The notes under the pieces are model-generated. The model was not told the origin of the DNA and did no database searches. It saw only the letters and a list, made by a program, of their open reading frames with translations. A stretch of 5,800 nt of DNA. Source: Methylibium sp964616015. Lineage in GTDB: Bacteria > Pseudomonadota > Gammaproteobacteria > Burkholderiales > Burkholderiaceae_C. The translations under genes and the position numbers were made by a program. Positions 1-5,623 of the stretch are shown one piece after another (the first letter of the stretch is position 1; every line of letters begins with the position of its first letter). The stretch is from the NCBI GenBank assembly GCA_964616015.1, contig CAZTTC010000185.1, forward strand, positions 1 through 5,800, in the 5' to 3' direction.

Positions 1-379
1 TCACGTACTTCTCGACCTGGGCATCGACCTGCGCGGCCGTCCAGTCCGGCCACTTGCTGCGCACCGCGAAGGCGATGTTGCGGCGCACCGTCAGCCAGGG
101 CATCAACGCGTGGCCCTGGAACACGACGCCGCGCTCCAGGCTGGGTCCGGCGACCTCGCGCTGGTCCATGAAGACATGGCCCTCGCTCGCCGTCTCCAGC
201 CCGGCCAGCACGTTGAGGATCGTCGTCTTGCCGCAACCGCTGTGGCCGATGATGCAGACGAACTCGCCGCGCGCGATGCCGAAGTTGACGCTGTCGAACA
301 CCGCCTCGGTCGTGCCCGGGTAGGTCTTGGCCAGGCCCTCGACCTGCAGGAAGCGCTTCGAGACGGTCTCAGTCGACAT
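1..379 (-). CDS. nrtD: Nitrate/nitrite-type ABC transporter ATP-binding protein (NrtD-like), 3' end cut by window edge
   Basis: This is the ATPase that would power the import complex whose permease and binding protein lie just upstream; it acts on the cytoplasmic face of the inner membrane. The frame is open from ATG at 379-377 to the window edge, giving 126 residues, about half of a usual ~260-residue subunit. Visible landmarks are Walker A GHSGCGKTT at residues 45-53 (Lys51) and a Q-loop at VVFQGHALMPWLTV (Gln88). The signature, Walker B and H-loop would lie beyond the edge. The N-terminus (LQVEGLAKTYPG) is a typical ABC start. The ATG overlaps the permease stop by 11 bases, so translation is probably coupled; no strong Shine-Dalgarno is seen. 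Context and the FQGHALMPWLTV stretch suit the nitrate/taurine/sulfonate-type importers. I cannot tell a NrtD-like from a NrtC-like (fused) protein without the missing half, so the symbol is tentative. Confidence 0.93.
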   Translation of the reverse strand, partial: MSTETVSKRFLQVEGLAKTYPGTTEAVFDSVNFGIARGEFVCIIGHSGCGKTTILNVLAGLETASEGHVFMDQREVAGPSLERGVVFQGHALMPWLTVRRNIAFAVRSKWPDWTAAQVDAQVEKYV

Positions 380-1244
380 ACGTCACCGCCTTCTGCGCCC
401 GCGCGAACAGCAGGTCCAGCAGCATGCCGACCACGCCGATGACCAGGATCGCGAAGATCACGTTGGCCAGCGACAGGTTGTTCCACTCGTTCCACACAAA
501 GTAGCCGATGCCGGTGCCGCCGACCAGCATCTCGGCCGCCACGATCACCAGCCAGGCGATGCCCATGCTGATGCGCATGCCGGTCAGGATGGTCGGTGCC
601 GCGGCCGGCAGGATGACCTGGAAGGCCTTGCGCAGCGGGCTCACCTCCAGCGTCCTGGCGACATTGAGCCACTCGCGCCGCACCCCGGCCACGCCGAAGG
701 CGGTGTTGATCAGCATCGGCCACACCGAGCAGATGAAGATCACGAAGATGCCGCTGATCGACGAGTCCTTGATGGTGTAGAGCGCCAGCGGCATCCAGGC
801 CAGCGGCGAGATCGGCTTCAGGACCTGGATGAAGGGGTCGAGCGCGCGATAGATCAGCGGACTCATGCCGATCAGGAAGCCGAGCGGGATCGCCACCGCC
901 ATCGCGAGTCCGAAGCCCAGCGCCACGCGACCCAGCGAGTAGGCCAGCTGCAGGCCGATGCCCTTGTCGTTGGGGCCGTTGTCGTAGAAGGGCCGCGACA
1001 GGTGCTCCAGAACTTTGCTGCCCAGCTGCGCCGGGGTCGGGAAGCCCGACTTGGCGCTGCCGCCACCGGCGGCCTGGCCCGGATCCTTGCCCAGCAGCCT
1101 GGCGTACTCGATCTGCTCGGGCGTCATCGCAGCCGCTGGCACCGCGCCCGCCAGCGGTCGCGTGGCCAGGTGCCAGGCCGTCAGCAGCAGCAGCAACAGC
1201 AGCAGCGACAGCAGCCCGGCCTTCAAGTCGAGGCTGCTGCTCAT
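369..1244 (-). CDS. nrtB: Nitrate/nitrite-type ABC transporter permease (NrtB/NtrB-like)
   Basis: This 291-residue inner-membrane subunit would form the channel of the importer, probably as a homodimer. A first membrane segment lies at residues 9-28 and is almost all leucine. A periplasmic-looking linker follows (about 30-100), then membrane segments near 103-125, 138-158, 163-185, 222-243 and 262-282. The cytoplasmic ATPase-coupling (EAA-type) loop is at 191-217, EWLNVARTLEVSPLRKAFQV followed by ILP; the usual loop glycine is Glu200 here. The segment GIAWLVIVAAEML and the GTGIGYFVWNEWNNL stretch are characteristic of the nitrate-permease branch, as I recall it. The ATG at 1244-1242 overlaps the TGA of the binding-protein gene as ATGA, and the TGA at 371-369 overlaps the ATPase start, so the three genes are one translationally coupled unit. 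No clear Shine-Dalgarno precedes it. Cyanate, bicarbonate and nitrate permeases are close relatives, so the substrate is inferred. Confidence 0.95.
   Translation of the reverse strand: MSSSLDLKAGLLSLLLLLLLLTAWHLATRPLAGAVPAAAMTPEQIEYARLLGKDPGQAAGGGSAKSGFPTPAQLGSKVLEHLSRPFYDNGPNDKGIGLQLAYSLGRVALGFGLAMAVAIPLGFLIGMSPLIYRALDPFIQVLKPISPLAWMPLALYTIKDSSISGIFVIFICSVWPMLINTAFGVAGVRREWLNVARTLEVSPLRKAFQVILPAAAPTILTGMRISMGIAWLVIVAAEMLVGGTGIGYFVWNEWNNLSLANVIFAILVIGVVGMLLDLLFARAQKAVTYVD
1182..1215 (-). repeat. CTG/leucine codon tract in the permease's first membrane segment
   Basis: An imperfect run of CAG triplets on the plus strand (interrupted by CAA and CGA) reads as CTG-type leucine codons in the permease. 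It encodes most of the LLSLLLLLLLL stretch at residues 11-21. Because the unit is three bases, length changes would lengthen or shorten the membrane helix without shifting frame. It is probably a codon-bias effect of encoding a leucine-rich helix. Confidence 0.6.
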
Positions 1245-2653
1245 GTCCGCTTGATCGCGAAGCTGGCGATGTAGGGCTCGGGCTTGTCAGCGTCGAACAC
1301 CTTGCCCATGATCGTGAACTTGGGGTAGGCGCCGTCGGGCACCTTCTGGTCGAGCTGCTTCATGGTCTTCCTGGCGTCGGTCAGCAGGAAGACCTTCTCG
1401 GCGATCTGCTTGTAGTTCACGTCGCCCTTGACGTAGCCCCAGCGCTTCATCTGCGTGAGCATCCACACCGCCATCGACTGCCAGGGGATGGGGTCGAAGT
1501 CGGCGCGATCGGGCACGGTCTTCACGCCGCCCAGGCCGTCGGCGAACTTGCCGGTCAGCACCTGCGCGACCACGGTCTCCGGCTGGTTCAGGTAGGCCTG
1601 GGGCGAGATGAGCTTGGCGATCAGCTCGCGGTTCTCGGGCTTGCGCGCCATCGCGGCGGCGGTCAGCACCGCGCGGTACAGCGCGGCGAAGGTGTTGGGG
1701 TTTTGCTGGATGAACTCGGTGGACGTGCCGAAGGCGCAGCACGGGTGACCGTTCCACAGCTCCTTGGTCAGCAGGTGGATGAAGCCGACTTCCTCGAACA
1801 CCGCGCGCTGGTTGAAGGGGTCGGGCCCGAGGAAGCCGTCGATGTTGCCGGCGCGCAGATTGGCCACCATCTCGGGCGGCGGCACGACGCGGATCTGGAT
1901 GTCCTTGTCCGGGTCCAGCCCGGCCTCCGCCACGTAGTAGCGCAGCAGGAAGTTGTGCATCGAGTACTCGAAGGGCACCGCGAACTTGAAGCCCTTCCAG
2001 TCCCTGGGATCGCGCTTGTCCTTGTGCTTGGTCGCCAGCGTGATGGCCTGGCCGTTGGTGTTCTGGATCGTCGCGACGTTCATCGGCACCGGGTTGCTGC
2101 CCACGCCCATCGAGATGGCGAGCGGCATCGGCGACAGGAAGTGCGTGGCGTCGTACTCCTTGTTGATCATCTTGTCTCGGATCAGCGCCCAGCCGGCCGT
2201 CTTGACGACCTGCACGTTCAGGCCCTGCTTCTCGTAGAAGCCCAGCGGGTGGGCCATGATCAGCGGCGTGGCGCAGGTGATGGGGATGAAGCCGATCTTC
2301 AGGTCTTTCTTCTCGAGCGACCCCTTCTCCTGGGCCATCGCCTGCAGCGGCGCGACCGGCAGGAGGCTGCCGATCGCCGCCATCGCAGTGCCCTTGCCCA
2401 CCGCGCGCAGGAAGCGCCGGCGCAGCGCGTCCTGCGGGAACAGCGCCTTGACCAGCGTGGCCTCGATGAACTCGCGCGCGTAGTTCTCCGCGTCGGCCTC
2501 GACGTCCGCTCCCTCAAGGCGCGCCCGCAGCACGGTGGCCGCGTCGCCGGCCGACAGCTCGCGCTGGTGCTCGGCCAGCGTGTGGTCGCGGCCGCAGCTG
2601 CACTTCATCGCGAGCGGCCGGTCGGCGTCGTAGGGGTCGAAGTAGCGGGTCAT
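1241..2653 (-). CDS. nrtA: NrtA/CmpA-type substrate-binding protein with N-terminal Cys/His extension and Tat signal
   Basis: This 470-residue protein would capture the anion (most likely nitrate or nitrite) in the periplasm and deliver it to the permease. Residues 1-77 form an unusual extension with MKCSCGRDH (Cys18, Cys20, His24) and a charged helical stretch. A twin-arginine signal follows: RRRFLR at 78-83, a hydrophobic core to about 104, and likely cleavage after AMA (105-107). The mature part has the NrtA/CmpA pattern: LKIGFIPITCATP (118-130), KTAGWALIRDK (151-161), NTNGQAITLA (198-207), PFEYSMHNFLLRYY (227-240), ANLRAGNIDGFLGPDP (264-279), and a PWQSMAVWMLTQMKRWG stretch near 390-406. 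By position, Trp155, Gln202 and His233 may match the nitrate-contacting Trp, Gln and His described for cyanobacterial NrtA; this needs an alignment. The start at 2653 is supported by AAGGAG seven bases upstream. The stop overlaps the permease ATG by four bases. Bicarbonate (CmpA) or another anion remains possible. Confidence 0.94.
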   Translation of the reverse strand: MTRYFDPYDADRPLAMKCSCGRDHTLAEHQRELSAGDAATVLRARLEGADVEADAENYAREFIEATLVKALFPQDALRRRFLRAVGKGTAMAAIGSLLPVAPLQAMAQEKGSLEKKDLKIGFIPITCATPLIMAHPLGFYEKQGLNVQVVKTAGWALIRDKMINKEYDATHFLSPMPLAISMGVGSNPVPMNVATIQNTNGQAITLATKHKDKRDPRDWKGFKFAVPFEYSMHNFLLRYYVAEAGLDPDKDIQIRVVPPPEMVANLRAGNIDGFLGPDPFNQRAVFEEVGFIHLLTKELWNGHPCCAFGTSTEFIQQNPNTFAALYRAVLTAAAMARKPENRELIAKLISPQAYLNQPETVVAQVLTGKFADGLGGVKTVPDRADFDPIPWQSMAVWMLTQMKRWGYVKGDVNYKQIAEKVFLLTDARKTMKQLDQKVPDGAYPKFTIMGKVFDADKPEPYIASFAIKRT

Positions 2654-2660
2654 CGGGACT

Positions 2661-2666
2661 CTCCTT
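2661..2666 (-). promoter_or_regulatory. Strong Shine-Dalgarno for the binding-protein gene
   Basis: On the minus strand AAGGAG lies seven bases before the ATG at 2653-2651. It is the only near-consensus ribosome binding site I see in the window. It decides the start of the binding protein, showing that the 77-residue extension before the Tat motif is probably translated rather than an over-called start. Confidence 0.8.
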
Positions 2667-2727
2667 GCGTGGGACTCAGCTTAGGGACGGGGCGCGCGCG
2701 GCGGTATCGCGGTGCCCGGCATTCGCG

Positions 2728-2745
2728 TGTAGGGCCAGCCCTACA
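2728..2745. promoter_or_regulatory. 18-base perfect palindrome, candidate response-regulator operator
   Basis: TGTAGGG-CCAG-CCCTACA is a perfect inverted repeat with 7-base arms and a 4-base centre. It lies 15 bases after the response-regulator stop and about 83 bases (centre to ATG) before the binding-protein start, in the only sizeable gap between the regulator genes and the transporter operon. NarL/FixJ-family regulators bind as dimers to short inverted repeats, so this is the natural candidate site for the adjacent regulator. A weak -10-like GATACC at 2708-2703 (minus strand) would put transcription start near 2696 and the palindrome centre near -40, a common activator position; that promoter guess is weak. 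No T-run follows on the minus strand, so it does not look like an intrinsic terminator. No other perfect copy was noticed in the window. Confidence 0.5.
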
Positions 2746-2750
2746 AGGCG

Positions 2751-2775
2751 CTGGCCGGACTCAGACCGGCGCCAG
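2751..2775 (-). other. Imperfect hairpin spanning the response-regulator stop codon
   Basis: Plus-strand CTGGCCGG (2751-2758) pairs with CCGG (2766-2769) and CCAG (2772-2775), leaving a 7-base loop and a 2-base bulge. It covers the last codons and TGA of the regulator gene and sits 5 bases from the 18-base palindrome. No U-run follows, so it is not a standard terminator; it could slow or partly end read-through from the regulator genes, or be chance in GC-rich DNA. Confidence 0.3.
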
Positions 2776-3426
2776 GTCGGCGCGCACCGCATAGAGCGCC
2801 AGCTCGACGTCGTTGCGCGCCCCGGTCTTCTCGAGGATGCGGGCGCGGTAGGTGCTGACGGTGTTGCTCGACAGGGACAGCTGCTCGGCGATCTCGCCGA
2901 CGCTCGATCCCTGGCTGAGCCGGCGGAACACCTGCCACTCGCGGTGTGAGAGGCGCTCGTGCAGCGGCTGCTCGGCCGCCACGCCGGGGCGGATCGTCGC
3001 CGCCAGCTGCTCGGCCACCGCCGGCGTGATGAACAGCCGCCCGACGGCGACCTGGCGGATCGCCGCGATCATCTGTTCGGAGTCGGCGCTCTTGTTCAGG
3101 TAGCCGGCCGCGCCCAGCTTGAGGCTGCGCACTGCGTACTGCTTGTCCGGGTAGGTGGACAGCATCAGCACCGGCAGCTTCGGGAACTCGGTCTTCAACT
3201 GGCGCAGCACGTCCAGGCCGTCGCGCTGCGGCATCGCGATGTCCATCAGCACCACGTCGATGGGCGCGGTCGCCGGGCCCGGCAGGCGCGAGGCGCGCAC
3301 CTGGCGCAGGGCCTCGGGGCCGCAGTCGGCCTCGCCGGCCAGCGCGATGTCGGCGGCGTCGGCCAGCATCTGCTTGATGCCCTGGCGCACGATCTGGTGG
3401 TCGTCGCAGATCAGCACCTGGATCAT
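2761..3426 (-). CDS. NarL/FixJ-family response regulator (REC + LuxR-type HTH)
   Basis: This 221-residue protein is a cytoplasmic transcription regulator, probably phosphorylated by the kinase encoded just upstream. The receiver domain covers about residues 1-125, with the acidic pair Asp8/Asp9, phospho-acceptor Asp62 in VVLMDIAMP, the switch Ser90 in LMLSTYPD, and Lys112 in AAGYLNKSAD. A short insert with SRLPGPATAP (46-55) precedes the phospho-acceptor strand. A linker leads to a LuxR/GerE helix-turn-helix at about 156-215; the recognition region reads LSLSSNTVSTYRARILEK. Length is typical of the family and no key residue is missing. I start it at ATG 3426-3424 because the receiver begins there (MIQVLICDDH) and the ATG overlaps the kinase TGA as ATGA; the frame stays open further upstream, but that part is antiparallel-frame shadow of the kinase. 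The downstream gene is the transporter binding protein, so nitrate/nitrite uptake is the likely target. Confidence 0.95.
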   Translation of the reverse strand: MIQVLICDDHQIVRQGIKQMLADAADIALAGEADCGPEALRQVRASRLPGPATAPIDVVLMDIAMPQRDGLDVLRQLKTEFPKLPVLMLSTYPDKQYAVRSLKLGAAGYLNKSADSEQMIAAIRQVAVGRLFITPAVAEQLAATIRPGVAAEQPLHERLSHREWQVFRRLSQGSSVGEIAEQLSLSSNTVSTYRARILEKTGARNDVELALYAVRADLAPV

Positions 3427-4652
3427 CGCGGGCTCCCGTCCTGCGCCAGCGGCATCATCAAGCGCACCACGGTGCCGGCGCCCGGCGCACCGTCGATCGC
3501 GAGCCGCCCGCCGAACTGCGCGGCGCGCTCGCGCATGCCCATCACGCCGTAGCTGCGCGGCGCGTTCAGCGCCTCGGGCGTGGCGCCGACGCCGTCGTCG
3601 CGCAGCTCGACGTAGAGCGCCGGGTCGGGCGGATCGTCGACGGTGATGCGGATCTCCAGGCGCTGCGCCTGCGCATGCCGCGCCACGTTGGACAGCATCT
3701 CCTGGAAGATGCGGAACACCGCGATCGCACGGCCGCCCCCGGGCGGCGCGACGCCGGCCGCGACGTGCACGCGCAGGTCGACCTCGATCTCGCTGGCGCT
3801 GGCGGCGAACTCCTGGGCCTGCCACTCGAGCGCCGCCCACAACCCCTGGTGATCGAGGATGCTGGGCCGCAGGTCCGTGATGATGCGGCCGACGTTGTCG
3901 ACCGCGCGGTCGATCAGGCCGCCCATGCCCTGGCACTTGCACTGCAGCTCGGGCCGGTCGGCGAGGCGCTTGCCGAGCCAGCCGACGTCCATCTTCAGTG
4001 CCACCAGCAGCGAGCCGAGCTCGTCGTGGATCTCGCGCGCGATGCGCGTGCGCTCGGTCTCGCGCACGGTCTCGAGGTGGGCGGCCAGCTCGCGCAGCTG
4101 CCGCGTGCGTTCGTCGACGCGCGCCTCCAGTTGGGCGTTCATGCCGCGCAGCAGGGTCTCGGCTTCCTTGCGTCGCGAGATGTCGACGAAGGTCGCGACC
4201 GCGCCGGTCGTCACCGGGCCGTCGGGCGTCTGCTCGACGATGGGGTGCGAGGAGTACTCGGCCGCGAAGGAGCTACCGTCCTTGCGCCACAGCACCTCGT
4301 CGTCGATGCGGCAGGGCAGGCCCTGGCGGAAGGCGGCGAAGATGGGGCAGTCGCTCTCGGGGTAGTGGCGGCCGTCGGGGTGGCTGTGGTGGATCAGCGC
4401 GTGCATGTTCCGCTGCAGCACCTCGGCCGGGGCGTAGCCCAGCATCTGCGCTCCGGCGCGGTTGATGAAGACGCAGCGCCCGTCCATATCGACGCCGAAC
4501 ATGCCTTCGCCGGTGGACTCCAGCAGCAGCGCCAGCCGGTCGCGGGAACCCGGTTCGGCGAGCTTGGCGACGGCGGCGGATGGCGGCATGCGTCGGGCTG
4601 CGCAAGCCCCATGCCGGCACGCGGGCGCGCCCGTCGCCCGGGCGTGCTCCAT
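3423..4652 (-). CDS. Soluble PAS-domain sensor histidine kinase (HisKA_3/NarX-type core)
   Basis: This 409-residue kinase would autophosphorylate and pass phosphate to the response regulator whose ATG overlaps its stop (ATGA). A PAS domain spans about 38-160 and contains the HHSHPDGRHYPESDCPI stretch (88-104) and LWRKDGSSFAAEYSSHPI (121-138). A coiled-coil-like linker (162-195) leads to the HisKA_3 box RTRIAREIHDELG with phospho-His209. The ATPase domain shows the N-box FQEMLSNVARHA (Asn322), the G1 box DDGVG (352-356), YGVMGMRERA (368-377) and GAGT (391-394). No membrane segment or signal peptide is visible, so it senses a cytoplasmic cue, unlike membrane-bound NarX/NarQ. Cysteines occur at 102, 114, 238 and 240, the last two as CKC in the dimerisation region. 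The start is uncertain: ATG 4652 has no Shine-Dalgarno and directly follows a hairpin; ATG 4589 (Met22) is the main alternative, and residues 1-35 are low in recognisable content. Confidence 0.93.
   Translation of the reverse strand: MEHARATGAPACRHGACAARRMPPSAAVAKLAEPGSRDRLALLLESTGEGMFGVDMDGRCVFINRAGAQMLGYAPAEVLQRNMHALIHHSHPDGRHYPESDCPIFAAFRQGLPCRIDDEVLWRKDGSSFAAEYSSHPIVEQTPDGPVTTGAVATFVDISRRKEAETLLRGMNAQLEARVDERTRQLRELAAHLETVRETERTRIAREIHDELGSLLVALKMDVGWLGKRLADRPELQCKCQGMGGLIDRAVDNVGRIITDLRPSILDHQGLWAALEWQAQEFAASASEIEVDLRVHVAAGVAPPGGGRAIAVFRIFQEMLSNVARHAQAQRLEIRITVDDPPDPALYVELRDDGVGATPEALNAPRSYGVMGMRERAAQFGGRLAIDGAPGAGTVVRLMMPLAQDGSPR
4584..4616 (-). other. Imperfect two-part hairpin at the kinase 5' end
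   Basis: Plus-strand CGGCATG (4584-4590) pairs with CATGCCG (4610-4616). Inside, GGGCT (4595-4599) pairs with AGCCC (4605-4609) around a 5-base loop, with a 4-base bulge on one side. The stem contains the alternative kinase start codon (ATG 4589-4587). If the true start is Met22 this structure would sit on the start site; if the start is 4652 it is inside the coding region. Confidence 0.35.
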
Positions 4653-4653
4653 G

Positions 4654-4673
4654 ACGGGGCGTGCGCGCCCCGT
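4654..4673 (-). other. Perfect GC-rich hairpin one base before the annotated kinase ATG
   Basis: ACGGGGCG-TGCG-CGCCCCGT is a perfect inverted repeat with 8-base arms and a 4-base loop. It occupies the place where a ribosome binding site would be for an ATG at 4652. No T-run follows on the minus strand. It may act as a terminator-like stem after the exported-protein gene, as a translation block, or as a protein site; it also argues that the kinase may start further downstream. Confidence 0.45.
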
Positions 4674-4724
4674 GCCAGGGCCTGCTGACGCTAACGGAGG
4701 GCGCGCGCCCGGGCGGCGCAGGCT

Positions 4725-5447
4725 CTAGGGCAGCGTGACCCGCATCTGCACGACCGTGCGCCGCTCGCTGGCCGCCTCGCGCGTCGAGGCGATGCCGCGC
4801 TCGCGCGCGGTGGCCTGCTCGCCCGAGCTGGCGATCGTCACCCACTGGCCCAGCGGCAGCTGCAGCGTCGTCAGCACGTCGGAGCGCGATACCGTGCCTT
4901 CGGGTTGCGGCCGGCCGTCGAACGGGTAGCGCGAGGGCATTCCGCCCGAGGCCATCTGCGAAGCCTCGCTGCGCACCTCGACCGTGACCGGCGCGTCGCC
5001 GCCCGGCCAGCGCGGCTGCACGACGAAGCCGCGGCCGGTCTCGATCAGCGGGCTGCCGCCGATCACCGCCGGGCCGTTGGGCGTCCAGACCCATTGCAGC
5101 CACCGCATCGGCACGCTGGCGCCGATGCGCACGGAGCCCTGGCCGCCGTTGATCACGCGCACCTGCTGGACGGTGTCGCGCACGCTGCCGCCGCTGCGCG
5201 ACTCGAGCGTGACGCCGGCGCGCGCCGACACCCGCCCGTCGGGCCCGACGGTGACCGCGCCGCTGCGCAGCCCGGCGTCGCCCGCCTCGAAGGCGGACTC
5301 GTCGCCCTGGCGCAGCTCGACCAGCAGGTTGCGCAGCGGCAGGCCGCGCGCCGCCGGCACCGGCGCCTGCGCGAAAGCGCGCACCGGCAGCGCGATCGAT
5401 GCGGCGACCAGCAGCGCCCGGCGGCGCGAGGGCAGGGCTCGGGACAT
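4725..5447 (-). CDS. Exported protein of unknown function with Tat-like signal peptide
   Basis: I do not recognise a named gene in this 240-residue protein. The N-terminus has SRRRAL (7-12), a hydrophobic stretch to about 21, and a likely cleavage site after AFA (24-26), which fits a Tat or Sec signal peptide. The mature part is rich in short beta-strand-like patterns: NLLVELRQGDES (40-51), GAVTVGPDGRVSARAGVTLE (63-82), VQQVRVINGGQGSVRIG (93-109), FVVQPRWPGGDAPVTVEVR (141-159) and LPLGQWVTIASSG (197-209). It has no cysteine. The repeated 'VxNGGxxxVRIG ... VxPRWPGG.APVTVEV ... LPLGQW' layout recalls a family of small periplasmic hypothetical proteins in Burkholderiales and, loosely, beta-rich secretin-type segments; this is an impression, not an assignment. 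ATG 5447 is chosen because the signal peptide begins there; no Shine-Dalgarno is evident. The gap to the kinase is 72 bases, so co-transcription is possible but not shown. Confidence 0.82.
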   Translation of the reverse strand: MSRALPSRRRALLVAASIALPVRAFAQAPVPAARGLPLRNLLVELRQGDESAFEAGDAGLRSGAVTVGPDGRVSARAGVTLESRSGGSVRDTVQQVRVINGGQGSVRIGASVPMRWLQWVWTPNGPAVIGGSPLIETGRGFVVQPRWPGGDAPVTVEVRSEASQMASGGMPSRYPFDGRPQPEGTVSRSDVLTTLQLPLGQWVTIASSGEQATARERGIASTREAASERRTVVQMRVTLP

Positions 5448-5623
5448 GCCCGACAGCTTAGCGGCTCGGGAGGCGGCGCGGTGGCACGGGCGGGCTGGTG
5501 GACCGTGTCCGACGCCCCGGCTCGCTGGCTCGCGACGCGGCCAGGGTCAGCATGAAGGCACCCGAACCGACGCTGCACATGACAGGCAGGTCGCCCAGCA
5601 AGGTGACTGGGCCCCGGTCCCCC
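5448..5623. other. Gap without a supported gene
   Basis: Between the regulator stop and the exported-protein start I find no convincing gene, RNA or strong terminator. It holds a short near-tandem pair (GGCTCGCT then GGCTCGCG, 5519-5534) and a weak mismatched hairpin near 5604-5618. The promoter of the exported-protein gene should lie here, but no clear -35/-10 pair can be read. Confidence 0.5.

Noticed and set aside
2655..2688. Three GGGAC copies (2655, 2671, 2684) before the binding-protein gene
   Set aside because: The units are short and spaced 16 and 13 bases apart, so they are not phased, and one overlaps the start region; too weak to call an operator array.
2703..2708. GATACC as a -10 box for the transporter operon
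   Set aside because: It matches only three of six consensus bases and has no convincing -35; used only as a positional guess in the operator entry.
1703..2794. Long open frames on the plus strand opposite the real genes (for example 327-1274, 1703-2794, 3675-4688, 4905-5555)
   Set aside because: They mirror minus-strand genes with clear domains; their translations are rich in Arg, Ala, Gly and His with no motif, as expected from antisense reading of high-GC coding DNA.
3427..3942. Upstream extension of the response-regulator frame to an ATG at 3942
   Set aside because: The extra 172 residues are Arg/Ala-rich shadow of the kinase; the receiver domain starts at MIQVLICDDH with an ATGA overlap.
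4699..4710. GGGCGCGCGCCC perfect 12-base palindrome after the exported-protein stop
   Set aside because: It is a self-complementary GC run with no loop or flanking signal; such palindromes are expected by chance in DNA this rich in G and C.
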